A stretch of 64,000 bases of DNA, from positions 447,501 through 511,500 of the forward strand of contig CAJNDS010000336.1 in assembly GCA_905221605.1 (NCBI GenBank), written 5' to 3'. Within the stretch, counting starts at the first letter, position 1, and each line of letters opens with the position of its first letter. The position numbers were made by a program, and so were the translations under genes. The notes beneath the pieces were generated by a model that saw only the letters and a list, made by a program, of their open reading frames with translations, made no database searches and was not told where the DNA came from. This DNA comes from Symbiodinium natans (lineage: Eukaryota > Sar > Dinophyceae > Suessiales > Symbiodiniaceae). Shown one piece after another: positions 49,001 to 57,052 of the stretch.

Positions 49001-50919
49001 TGGCTGTGATTGTTGTCCTGGTGACGATCATTGTCTACTTGGCAGTGAACCAGAAGAAAGAGAAGAAGGGTGAGAAAGAAGAGAAGCCCAAAGAAGAGAA
49101 GCCTGAAGGTGAAGTCACAAAGAAGAAAGAAGAAGAAGATAAAGAGAAGAGCTCGCAAGGTGTCCTCGAAGACGACGAGACCGTGAAGAAGAAGTTCGAC
49201 GAGCTGATCGCGAAGATGGAGAAGCAAGAGCGTGCCTTGGAGAAAGAAAAGTTGAAGAGAGAAGAAGCAGAAGAGAAGGCGAAGGAAGCAGAAGAAGATC
49301 GTGACCAAGCATTTGTTATGAAGGCGAAGGTGGTTGCGAAGTTCAGTGAAGCTGAAGCAGAGAAGAAAGCTTTGGAGAAAGAGAAGGAAGAGTTAGAGAA
49401 GCAGAAAGAAGCGTACAAGCAAGATGCCAAAGAGGTGAGAGAGCAGTTGAAGAAGGACTACGACATGATCACGAAGCAGAAAGAAGCAGAGGAGAGAAAG
49501 AGAGAAGCAGAAGAGCTAGAAACAGCAGAACAAAGAAGAGAGGAGGAAGACAGGATCAATGCAGAGATCAGGAAAGCCAACGAAGAGAAGATTGAAGCAG
49601 CAGAACGACAAAGGAGGAAAGAGGAGACAGACAAGAAAGCCGAAGCAATGAGACAAAAGGAGCAGGCAAAGAAGGCCCAGGAGGAGGAAGACGCCCAGGA
49701 GAAGGCAGCACAAGAGAGGAAAGCACAAGAGGAAAAGGAAGCACAGGAAAGGAAAGCACAAGAGGAGAAGAAGAAGGCAAAGGAGAAGAAGGCACAAGAG
49801 GAGAAGGAAGCACAAGAAAGGAAGGCCCAAGAGGAGAAGGAAGCACAAGAGAGGAAAGCACAAGAGGAGAAGGAAGCACAAGAGAGGAAAGCACAAGAGG
49901 AGAAGGAAGCACAGGAAAGGAAAGCACAGGAGGAGAAGGAAGCACAGGAGAAGGAAGATGAAAGGAACGAGGCAATCGCGAAGGAGAAGGCGAAGAAGCA
50001 AAGAGCAAAGCTAGAGGCCTATGAGGAAATGAGAAGAAAGGAGCAGGAAGCCCAAGAAGCGACGAAGGAAGAGAAGGAGAAGGCAAAGAAGGAGTTGAAG
50101 GAAGCACAGGAGCGAAAGACCCAGGCGGAAATTCAGGCAGAGAAGGAACGAGAAGGAATGAAGGAGATTGAAGTCGTTGAAGTTGAAGATTCAGGATCTG
50201 AAGATGAAAAGCCCACACTAGGAGCAGAAGGAAAGAAGGATGCAGAAGGCAATGTGTGGCAGATCCACAAAGGAGCATTGTGGGTCAGGATCAAAGGCCA
50301 GTGGTATGATCCAAACTGGTGGACAAAGAAAGGATACAAACCACCGCCTGACTGTGCAGAGTCGAGCGAAGAAGGAAAAGAAGAAGGAGGAGCAGCAGGA
50401 ACAGAAGAAAGAAGAGAGCAAGAAGAAGAGCAGCCCCGAGAACCACCGCAGAGAGGAGAGAAAGGTAGCAAGAACGCAAAGGGCAGATGGAATGTGGTCA
50501 CGTTCACAGATTGTGGTTGGATCTGGGAGTATTGCAAAGACACGAATGAGTATCGAGCAGTTCGGCTCGATCAGAAAGGATCAGCGCAGGTGAAAGGAGC
50601 GCAGATCAAAGGTGCCGAAGACTGGAACCTCGTGACCAAGCACTTCAAGAAGACAGGAAGGTGGGAGAGCCCCACAGAAATAAGAAGAGAGAGAGATGAG
50701 CCTGAGGTGCAGCAAGAAGGAAAGCGAGGAAGAAGAAGTCGAGAGCAAGAAGACTGGCAGCAAGAAAGTTGGCACCAGCAGCAGGACTGGTACGCCGACG
50801 ACAGTTGGAGCCAGAACTACTGGGACGCAGACTACGCCTACTACCACTACGCCCCGAAAGGGAAGTACCAAGGCAAAGGGAAATGGAAGTATGGTGGTGG
50901 TGGCAAGAAAGGCTGGTAA
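46054..50919 (+). CDS. Copia integrase C-terminus - RT - RNase H plus large C-terminal module
   Basis: 1621 codons. Integrase end (RHSAWLLNRFH, then LRPKRKGDRLWTFGVFLGK), an acidic linker, and RT at about residues 335-530 with catalytic LDIKDAF (about 423) and VHVDDL (about 513, HVDD for YVDD). RNase H at about 715-845 has VFSDADWAGNKSSRKS, SSGESEYYAL and TDSSAARG, then NPADLGTKPLN. Beyond RNase H, where copia elements normally end, there is a transmembrane-like segment (LMPVCMAVIVVLVTIIVYLA, about 978-998). It is followed by a ~370-residue Lys/Glu coiled coil with 11-aa AQEEKEAQERK repeats (about 1220-1310). A C-terminal part rich in Trp and Tyr follows (WQIHKGALWVRIKGQWYDPN, GRWNVVTF, then a basic Gly/Lys tail). 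The role of this module is unknown. Confidence 0.93.
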   Translation: MRHSAWLLNRFHRSSATGKTPYEFMTGQPYRGELVPFASTIMVKRLRPKRKGDRLWTFGVFLGKTESGMWLTFQSDGIHASRSARPVGEAYDAKAISSVNVFTWSIKNNTLGSRVLPQKRLVSPQIVLPAVAAGEERKSLEDEVADEAASDPPTSDEEKARRDAEELLQEFELVHDEHDPLADMVSEHEDEGGEVPEEAKMDRESRPDFECVGSPSKIPRTRVELPRFGPGASSSVMRAERMPDNDERSDEEEDCFAGSEAGDFETEDEWSDEEQQEEVQVLPESFFSEEAGPPQLAEEDLEIFDDAAAGKEVSRLTKMGVIEEVPMEQEESKEVVWLTTKLVFDWRFRESENVICENEIPEGQQEVLHEALKPRRCWQRRARLVAREYNNSKREDVFSPATSPSLTKLIPILALANRWSIWSLDIKDAFLQVPQKRPVHCKIPRGKGSQAVHGMEAKCWRLGRVLPGQRDASLLWSEFCAELLQQEGYEKSIANPALFRWIKNGKVVSVCIVHVDDLQVAGKAAVVKPVLEALAKKVKLQVEGPFLTEEDYRNGFSKQSVRFLKRRYSYEDGKLFVRPDTKYVTKLLEKHRLGSRREKATPAAGNVQNTDETKELDENKKNVYRSCVGILLYLAQDRPDIQYAVRNLATGMKAPTQKKQKELEHCALYLKKTAGYAVCYTAGRPGTATLQRNKNLEQDSENENEKSIESGSHLVEVFSDADWAGNKSSRKSVSGGVIFLDGQYAFSYSRTQKTVALSSGESEYYALTGAVAEGIGIREAVEFLSGKAAGMKAYTDSSAARGIVHRQGVGRIKHLATRMLWLQEVTRNGLCSVKAVSTVFNPADLGTKPLNASRMKLLLNILQVHDDREAIGREERMAAESTATVRRLTKVSGSRLGLTLLSAFGFAVESAGQQEGDFVARRYFCMQLVSFVFGPFSTAQEPPQELQEGEQEVLHGHSSNSSMKFSHVFTSMPELEMLMPVCMAVIVVLVTIIVYLAVNQKKEKKGEKEEKPKEEKPEGEVTKKKEEEDKEKSSQGVLEDDETVKKKFDELIAKMEKQERALEKEKLKREEAEEKAKEAEEDRDQAFVMKAKVVAKFSEAEAEKKALEKEKEELEKQKEAYKQDAKEVREQLKKDYDMITKQKEAEERKREAEELETAEQRREEEDRINAEIRKANEEKIEAAERQRRKEETDKKAEAMRQKEQAKKAQEEEDAQEKAAQERKAQEEKEAQERKAQEEKKKAKEKKAQEEKEAQERKAQEEKEAQERKAQEEKEAQERKAQEEKEAQERKAQEEKEAQEKEDERNEAIAKEKAKKQRAKLEAYEEMRRKEQEAQEATKEEKEKAKKELKEAQERKTQAEIQAEKEREGMKEIEVVEVEDSGSEDEKPTLGAEGKKDAEGNVWQIHKGALWVRIKGQWYDPNWWTKKGYKPPPDCAESSEEGKEEGGAAGTEERREQEEEQPREPPQRGEKGSKNAKGRWNVVTFTDCGWIWEYCKDTNEYRAVRLDQKGSAQVKGAQIKGAEDWNLVTKHFKKTGRWESPTEIRRERDEPEVQQEGKRGRRSREQEDWQQESWHQQQDWYADDSWSQNYWDADYAYYHYAPKGKYQGKGKWKYGGGGKKGW
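49700..49965 (+). repeat. 33-bp coding repeat in the copia C-terminal module
   Basis: About seven tandem 33-bp units (GAGAAGGAAGCACAAGAGAG plus GAAAGCACAAGAG), encoding the 11-residue AQEEKEAQERK repeat with few synonymous changes, which suggests recent expansion. Confidence 0.9.
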
Positions 50920-51494
50920 GAAGAAGAAGCCAGCAAGAAGCATCGAGAAGGGTGACGACTGAACGCAGCGTGAAGCATGTATAGATTTTCTGAAGCTGTG
51001 TACATAGAAGTTCGAGCACCCCGAACATTGCACGAAGTACAAAGTAGGTACAACGAATGTTTTTGAATAAGCAAGGACCCCAATACGCCTTGTGATATTC
51101 ACACGAGTTTCACCAAGAAGAAAGTAGTTTCACGAAGAGTTTCACGAAGCAGGACTAGGAGTGTAAGGTGCAGCCAGGTAGAGGCAAGAACAGTTGAAGA
51201 AAGAAGATGGTTAGGTAAAAGAGAAGACCACACAAGAGCCATAGGCTGGCCACAGGGCTGAGACTCACAAGATGAGGACTCTAAGACAAGCCCGTGTAAC
51301 TAGAAATTCGAGGTTAGGAGTTTATGCATGTTTCAAGAAACAAAGCAGAAAGAACTGGGTAAAAGACCTTGGACTAGAGGAGACGAATGTCCCCAGTTCA
51401 GTACACTTGAAGTCCGAAACAGCTCTTCGTCTTTTGGCACAGCAGTGAGAATCACTGCAGGAAAGAGAACGCCCTAAAGCCTTCGATCTGTTCC
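50920..51494 (+). other. Copia 3' untranslated region
   Basis: Non-coding stretch between the stop at 50917-50919 and the polypurine tract. It contains repeated CACGAAGAGTTTCACGAAG words near 51100-51150. Confidence 0.7.
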
Positions 51495-51503
51495 GAGGCG
51501 GGG
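51495..51503 (+). promoter_or_regulatory. Polypurine tract
   Basis: GAGGCGGGG immediately 5' of the 3' LTR. It is mostly purine and in the expected position for plus-strand priming. Confidence 0.6.
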
Positions 51504-51703
51504 TGTTAAGTGTACAGCATGTATCCAGGTACAGTGAATGGGTGCAGTAGGAAAGACACCAAATGCCCTAAGGCATGTTGAGTCTGAGCAGAACGAGTTT
51601 GACACCGGAGGCTTAGGCTCAAGAGTCGAAAGCGAGAAAAGTTGTTTTGCCTTTAGAGCGTGGTAGGAAAAGTGAGCCATGATGTTTACCACGTTTTTCA
51701 ACA
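51504..51703 (+). repeat. 3' LTR
   Basis: 200 bp, identical to the 5' LTR, followed by the AAAGC duplication at 51704-51708. Confidence 0.96.
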
Positions 51704-51708
51704 AAAGC

Positions 51709-52090
51709 GGTGCAAGTTTTTGGGCATGTTGGCTGTGTGCTGAACGTGCTGAGAACTCATGCTTGTGGACCCTTTGTTCAATATGCAGCCGTGCAACCGC
51801 ATGATGGCACCATTGTTTTGATGATGTTGGTGTGCGTTGTGCGGCAAAGTGGCCTGAACCTTTAAACCTTGTTTGCTGTTGCCGGGCCGTGCCGGTTGCA
51901 AAGGTTAACCTTGTTTTTTTTTGTGGTTTTTGAGTGCCAAGTGTGCACACAGCTACACGAAATACCACATGGCCAATGTTTGCAGGCAACCCAACTGAAC
52001 GAACCGCTCCCGAAAGATTTTGCATCAAGTTGCAGCGAATACTTACGTAAGGTGATAAAAGTCAAAGGTCGCTAGGCCCCTGAGCATGCC
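51709..52090. other. Unrecognised stretch upstream of the ankyrin gene
   Basis: Interrupted flank of the copia insertion. Two T-rich runs near 51911-51935 are the only notable features. Probable 5' region of the gene that follows. Confidence 0.4.
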
Positions 52091-52114
52091 TTGAGTACGA
52101 ACAACCCCATCTCC

Positions 52115-53553
52115 ATGGGCACAGCTTCGCAACTTCCTGCCGCGTCTTTGGCCGGTATGCTTCGCGTCTGGAAGATGTCGGGCGAGGAGCTGGTCGCGTT
52201 GCGTCGGGAGGACTTCTCGGAATCTTATGACGTCGCCGACGAACTGAGGAGACTCTTGCGAAACAGGTATGGCTTCCCAGTATGCACTCAGACGCTGTTG
52301 CTCGACGGTGGCAAGTTGGAGCCGACCTGCCGGCTAAGCTTTCCTTCGGATCTTCAGTTGATTTTGTGTCTTGGGTCAGGTGTTGGAATCTTTTGGTTTA
52401 AAAGTTTAAAACCCAAGGCAGCCAGAGTTTGCTTTTTGCCAGTGTTTAGGTAATAGTCAAGTACATGGTACTCAAGTCTCAAGGACCCCGCTTCCGGAGG
52501 AGTGTTCAAGGTCGGCCGCTGTTGGTGACGAGCTGGTTTTGTACGCTGGCGATCAAGGGCATCCAGAGCATGTCTTTTTGGCAAGTGTGTCTCTTGTAAC
52601 CGACATCCTAAGCCCTTCAACCCCTACAATACCCTCAACTTGAACCTCCTAAATTAGGGTTTTCCCAGAAAGGACAGAGGTGGACAGATCATTCGTATAG
52701 CTTCTAGCATGCAGACATGAGCCCACCTCCCCTGAAAGATTCCAGGCAGCTGCAGACCTTGCGCTTGTTGATCGAGGCCCGTGCCGACACGGACTTGAGG
52801 GACAGACACGCTGGCAAAACAGCTTTAATTGCGTCAGCTGCGCAGGGCCACGTTGAGGTCGTGCGCTTCCTTCTGGAGCGCAGGGCCAGTGTGAATGCCT
52901 CCATGTTTTCAGGCCGACGCAACACTGCCCTCGAATGTGCATTTGAACGGGGCCATGCTGATGTCGCCCGCTTGCTATTGGAAGCTGACGCCCGGAGAGG
53001 GAAGGAGTTCGGCCTTGCATGTGGCGAGGGCCATGCTGATCTGGTCAGGATGTTGCTAGAGGCAGGCAGGAGTGTAAATTCAGATGGAGGGCTGATTCGC
53101 GCAACGAATTCCGACCGAGCCAGCGTCGTGAGTTTGCTGTTGGAGGCACGTGCTGATGCGGACGTCACAGACGACCGTGGTAGGACACCACTTATGCATG
53201 GTGCTCACCGTGGTAATGTTGCCATGGTCCGTTTGCTGCTGGAAGCGAGTGCGGATGCATGCGTAGCTGACAACGGCGGGGATACTGCTTTGATTTCCGC
53301 GGCTATGCATGGACACGCGGACATCGTTCGCTTGCTGCTTCAAGCAAGATCTGATATCGAAACGCTTGGACCTTGCGTCGACAGCTGCACCGCCCTCATG
53401 GGCGCATGCGACAATGGTCATCTCGAAACTGCGAGTTTGCTGCTGGAAGCAGGAGCAGACAAAAACAAGCACGATCGCTTAGGTGGTACAGCGCTCACCC
53501 GAGCATCCGAGCGAGGCCAAGTTGACATTGTGGATCTGCTTCAGGACGCGTGA
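52115..53553 (+). CDS. Ubiquitin-like / ankyrin-repeat protein (two exons)
   Basis: Join 52115-52374 and 52746-53553: donor CTTGG|GTCAGG, acceptor TTCCAG|GCAGC, phases match, 355 residues. The N-terminus is a short ubiquitin-like module (MLRVWKMSGEELVALRREDF, then VADELRRLLRNRYGFPVCTQ and LLLDGGKL). The second exon contains about eight ankyrin repeats, with diagnostic words RDRHAGKTALIASAAQGHVE, GRTPLMHGAHRGN, GDTALISAAMHGHADIVRLL and GGTALTRASERGQVDIV. This architecture is familiar from large ankyrin families of Symbiodiniaceae; individual functions are unknown, presumably protein binding. ATG at 52157 (MLRVW) is an alternative start. TTG at 52091 is not credible. The copia insertion lies 411 bp upstream. 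Confidence 0.85.
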
Positions 53554-53814
53554 GGGGTAGCCAAAACAGGTCTTTAGGATTGCGGATTCGCATGACAATG
53601 CAACAAGACAACAAACCTATACTGCACAATTCAATAATATCATGGTGCTGTGACGAATGCTACAACCCGCTTCATGCCAACGTGCATTCAAAGGTGCCTT
53701 ATGCGCACAGTCTGCGTTCCCATGCAGGTAGGTGAGTCTGAAATGATAACTTCTTCATTCTACAGTGTTAGGTTTAGCTGCAAGTGAGGATCTCGGAATC
53801 CTAAACGTGCCATG
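53554..53814. other. 3' flank of the ankyrin gene
   Basis: Nothing recognised apart from short non-coding sequence leading into CCCTAAA arrays. Confidence 0.4.
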
Positions 53815-54052
53815 GGAATCCTAAACCTTAAACCCTGAGCCCTGAACCCTAAACCCTAAACTTTATCGTAGTTGGGTAACATTTTACATTCTTAAGGGTA
53901 CTTAAACCTAATAAGGAATAGAAATTTGGATTTTTAATATTATCCCAACAATGAACTAGTAAACCCTAAACCCTAAACCCTAAACCCTAAACCCTAACCC
54001 CTAAACCCTAAACCCTAAACCCTAAACCCTAAACCCTGAACCCTAAACCTGC
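53815..54052 (-). repeat. CCCTAAA arrays around an AT-rich gap
   Basis: An array at 53818-53860, an AT-rich gap (53861-53957), then about thirteen CCCTAAA units at 53958-54052. Confidence 0.93.
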
Positions 54053-54473
54053 TAACGCTTCCCGAGCCTCTCCGTCGAATGCCTCCTTCTAGAATGGCTC
54101 TTCGCAAAGGGCCCCAAATCGAGATGCGAGTTCGAAAGATTGGAGTTGCACCTATCCAGCAGTAGGGGTCACCCAACAGCATAGTAAGATGCCCCCCCCC
54201 AGATCCCATTCTTACCGAAGTGCTGCCGAAGATTTTCCAGCCATGCAGGTAATATCTCAGCTATCTCCTACTGCCATGATACGAGATCTTGAAGCTGATG
54301 TCCTCAAACCTAAAACCTAAACCCTAAACCCAAAACCTTAAGCCCTAAATCCTAAACCTTAAACCGATAAAGCCTAGAAGCCCTGAACCGTGGAAGTTTC
54401 CTTCAAGTTCGCCAGTCGCCCCCTTGCCCTGAACAAAAATGAGCCTTTTGCAGCCCAAAGCCCTCAGAGCTCA

Positions 54474-54612
54474 GGGTTTAGGGTTGTTTAGAGTTTAGGG
54501 ACGTCAGGGTTTAGGGTTTAGGGGGGTTTAGGGACTCAGGATGCAGGGGTTTCATTTTGGGTAGGGTTTGAGGGTTTAGGGCTTTATGGCTGAAGGGGGT
54601 TGAGGGTTTAGG
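54474..54612 (+). repeat. Degenerate TTTAGGG array
   Basis: TTTAGGG and GGTTTAGGGG variants within the duplicated block. Confidence 0.8.
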
Positions 54613-54725
54613 GGCCCCTGACATATGGGGAGCCCTGATCTTGCCCGACATGCCAAGAAACCTTTCAACCCCACAGTTTCCCAAAAGACCAAGAGCACTC
54701 AAGTCCCAAGCGCTCTGAGCCGGAT

Positions 54726-54890
54726 GTGATTTGCACGTGGCAGTTTCATGATCACAACAGCAAGGCAATCGACACATTGCTCAGAAGTCGTGCCAATGCA
54801 AACACAGCGGATTTCACTGGCGCCACAGCCTTGCGTTGGGCCTTGTTGCCATGGCCAATACGAAGTTGCAGAGTTGCTTGGGCACAAAAG
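54726..54890 (+). pseudogene. Ankyrin-repeat exon fragment
   Basis: The plus-strand frame reads KAIDTLLRSRANANTADFTG then ATALRWALL, a recognisable ankyrin unit. It then loses the pattern and runs into a GTTCAAGGG tandem repeat. Either an isolated exon of a split gene or a relic of a gene like the one at 52.1-53.6 kb. Confidence 0.5.
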
Positions 54891-54941
54891 GGTTCAAGGG
54901 TTCAAGGGTTCAAGGGTTCAAGGGTTCAAGGGTTCAAGGGT
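54888..54941 (+). repeat. 9-bp tandem repeat (GTTCAAGGG)
   Basis: Six perfect GTTCAAGGG units directly after the ankyrin fragment. Confidence 0.95.
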
Positions 54942-55124
54942 TCGGGGGTTTGATCGTTTAATGGTTTAAGGGCTTGAGTGCTTAAAGATCTTTGTCTTTG
55001 CCGCGGGCGTTGTGCGCCATGAGCTGTGCGGCTCCGCCGGTTGGCGGGGCCAAACACTGCGGCCGCCCTTCTGGGCGAGCGCAGGCTAGGAAAGGGGAGA
55101 TGGCCGTATTTCTCAGGTTTCTAG

Positions 55125-55215
55125 GGTTTAAGGTTCCGGGATTAGGGTTCAGGGTTTAGGGTTTAGGGTTTAGGGTTTAAGGTTCAGGGTTTAGGGTGCA
55201 GGGTTTCGGGCTTAG
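55125..55215 (+). repeat. TTTAGGG array
   Basis: TTTAGGG units with TTCAGGG, TTAAGG and TTTCGGG variants. The 55216-55500 stretch after it has no recognised gene. Confidence 0.88.
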
Positions 55216-55499
55216 TTGGGCTAGTCACGAACTCGTGTTTAGCTTGCCCTTTTCGCAGTTTTCGGAGTTCACTCGCTGAGAGTTGGGGCACTGGTGAAGC
55301 TGCCTGCCCTTCTTGCAGAGTTTGCCAGGCCACACCTTAACTAAACCTCAAGAACACCCAAGCCTTTCAAGCCTTGTAAGCCTTGTAAGCCGATTGAGCT
55401 CTATAAACCTTCTACACTGTTTGAATTCTTGCCTACCCGAAACCCCAGGTCATGCGGGGTCTCGCGCGTTCTGCGTGGAATTTTTGACTAACAGCCCCA

Positions 55500-55580
55500 A
55501 ACCCAAACCCTTACCCTAAACCCCATCCCTACCCTAAACCCCTAAACCCCTAAACCCCAAACCCAAAACCCAAAACCCTG
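55500..55580 (-). repeat. Degenerate CCCTAAA/CCCAAAC array
   Basis: CCCTAAA units mixed with AACCCAAA and CCCCTAAA variants. Confidence 0.8.
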
Positions 55581-55599
55581 GCTCCTTGCCGCGGGCCTT

Positions 55600-55672
55600 C
55601 CCGGGTCAGGAGGATCTTATGCTGCTTTGAGCGAGGACCACCTGCGTCACGTTCTGCGGTTTCGGTGGGGCC
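55600..55672 (+). other. Exon-like island (plus strand)
   Basis: GTCAG|GAGGAT could be an acceptor. The frame reads SYAALSEDHLRHVLRFRWGP before running into CCCTAAA. Confidence 0.3.
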
Positions 55673-55765
55673 CTAAACCCTCAACCCTAAGCGCAAAGGC
55701 CTAAACCTAAACCCTAAACCCTAAACCCTAAACCCTAAATCCCAAACCCCAAACCCTTTAGTACC
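55672..55765 (-). repeat. CCCTAAA array
   Basis: Five perfect units flanked by degenerate CCCAAAC units. Confidence 0.9.
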
Positions 55766-55852
55766 AGGTGTGAAAGAGCTGAGCGTGTAGGGTTACATGT
55801 TTAGGGTGTTCTTCAGCAACTGTGTACTTTATTTCTTACTTGTTTGAGTCAG

Positions 55853-56047
55853 GTCGCACGTCTCGTAGATAAGACGGGTGTGAGAATCACCCTGTTTTAC
55901 TACCTCATGAAAAGCGCCGAGTCCGTGTGACCCTTTGTTTAAGTCTCTTAGTTCAGGATTCCATTCTTCTCACCTCTACAGTACGGAGAACTTGCAAGTC
56001 TTGCAGACGTCTTGAGCTCAATTGAAGCCGAAATGGAGGCTGCGTAG
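55853..56047 (+). CDS. Terminal two exons of an unknown gene, 57-nt intron
   Basis: The first piece (55853-55924) starts after GAGTCAG|G and reads VARLVDKTGVRITLFYYLMK then SAES. A 57-nt intron (55925-55981, GTGTGA...CTACAG, pyrimidine-rich end) follows. The last piece (55982-56047) reads YGELASLADVLSSIEAEMEA and ends in TAG. Phase is 0 at the junction. The upstream exon is not identified; the nearest upstream sequence is a telomere array. Family not recognised. Confidence 0.45.
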
Positions 56048-56069
56048 TAGGACCGGATAAACCCAGTCT

Positions 56070-56138
56070 CAAAACCTAACCCTAAACCCTCAATCCTAAA
56101 CCCTAAACCCTAAACCCTAAACCCTCAACCCTCAAGAC
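56070..56138 (-). repeat. CCCTAAA array
   Basis: About seven units with CCTAACCC and CCCTCAA variants, 23 bp after the stop of the preceding gene piece. Confidence 0.92.
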
Positions 56139-56236
56139 AAAATAAATAGAAATTGTATGTGATATCATTCGGAATTTCCCAAGCTATTTGTCTAAACTGG
56201 TAACGTGCCGAGTTTAAGTAAATTATGCCAAAACAC

Positions 56237-56842
56237 CTCCCCCGAATACTAAGTTACGAAGCCGGGCCTCCCCCGAATACTAAATTACGAAGTCGGGCCT
56301 CCCCCGAATATTAAATTACGAAGCTTCACCCGAACACTAAATTACGAAGCCGGGCCTCCCCCGAATACTAAATTACGAAGCCGGGCCTCCCCCGAGTACT
56401 AAATTACGAAGCCGGGCCTCCCCCGAATACTAAATTACGAAGCCGGGTCTCCCCCTGAATACTAAATTACGAAGCCGGGCTTCCCCGAATACTTAGATTA
56501 CGAAGCCGGGCCTCCCCCGAGTACTAAATTACGAAGCCGAGCCTCCCCCCAAATACTGAATACTGTACGAAGCCGGGCCTCCCCCGAATACTAAATTACG
56601 AAGCCGGCTTCCCCCGAATACTAAATTACAAAGCCGGGCCTCCCCCGAATACTAAATTACGAAGCCGGGCTTCCCCCGAATATTAAATTACGAAGCCAGG
56701 CCTCCCCCGAATACTAAAAAACAAAGCCGGCCTTCCCCCGAATACTAAATTACGAAGCCGGGCCTCCCCCGAATACTAAATTACGAAGCCGGGCCTCCCC
56801 CGAATACTAAATAGCCGGGCCTCCCTGGAATATTAATTACGC
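56237..56842 (+). repeat. 31-bp satellite, about 19 units
   Basis: The unit is CCTCCCCCGAATACTAAATT plus ACGAAGCCGGG, with 1-3 nt variants and a few truncated units. No coding frame. Confidence 0.97.
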
Positions 56843-56984
56843 CACCCTCCACCCACCCACCCCCCCGCACGCCGACCCCGAAAACCTAATATCCAAAACA
56901 CTTTCACTCAAAGCTTTCGCTCAAAACTTTCGCTCAAAACGTTTCGCTCAAAACGTTATTGGGTCCCAAACCCTATACAATTTC

Positions 56985-57052
56985 TCTAAACCCTAAACCC
57001 TAAACCCTAAACCCTAAACCCTAAACCCTAAACCCTAAACCCTCAATCCTAA
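56985..57052 (-). repeat. CCCTAAA array
   Basis: About nine perfect units. Preceded by three copies of CGCTCAAAAC-type words at 56912-56955. Confidence 0.95.

Larger units (their letters stand above)
40794..51703 (+). mobile_element. Ty1/copia LTR retrotransposon, nearly intact, 10.9 kb
   Basis: Two 200-bp LTRs (40794-40993, 51504-51703), identical base for base by eye and beginning TG and ending CA. A 5-bp target duplication (AAAGC), a primer binding site, a G-rich polypurine tract and a single long frame from 40969 to 50919 interrupted only by TGA at 46048. Domain order gag - protease - integrase - RT - RNase H places it in Ty1/copia. The identical LTRs indicate a very recent insertion. 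It landed about 400 bp upstream of the ubiquitin-like/ankyrin gene. Unusual extras are N-terminal membrane segments before gag and a ~740-residue module after RNase H. Confidence 0.95.
54150..55115 (+). repeat. Duplicated block, copy 1
   Basis: Sub-blocks match 59858-60551 in the same order and orientation: CCTATCCAGCAG..., GATCCCATTCTT..TTTTCCAGCCA, CCGATAAAGC..GGAAGTTTCCTTCAA, AAAATGAGCCTTTTGCAGCC, CAAGTCCCAAGC, and GGGCCAAACACTGCGGCCGC to GAGCGCAGGC. Overall divergence is moderate, with indels. Confidence 0.85.

Noticed and set aside
42055-50600. Numerous minus-strand frames of 100-260 codons within the copia element
   Set aside because: Shadows of the plus-strand polyprotein; Leu/Ser-rich products arise from the complement of Lys/Glu codons.
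48640-50919. Interpretation of the post-RNase H module as a viral envelope gene
   Set aside because: No signal peptide, fusion motif or glycoprotein-like Cys pattern is visible; a long charged coiled coil and a Trp-rich basic end do not fit.
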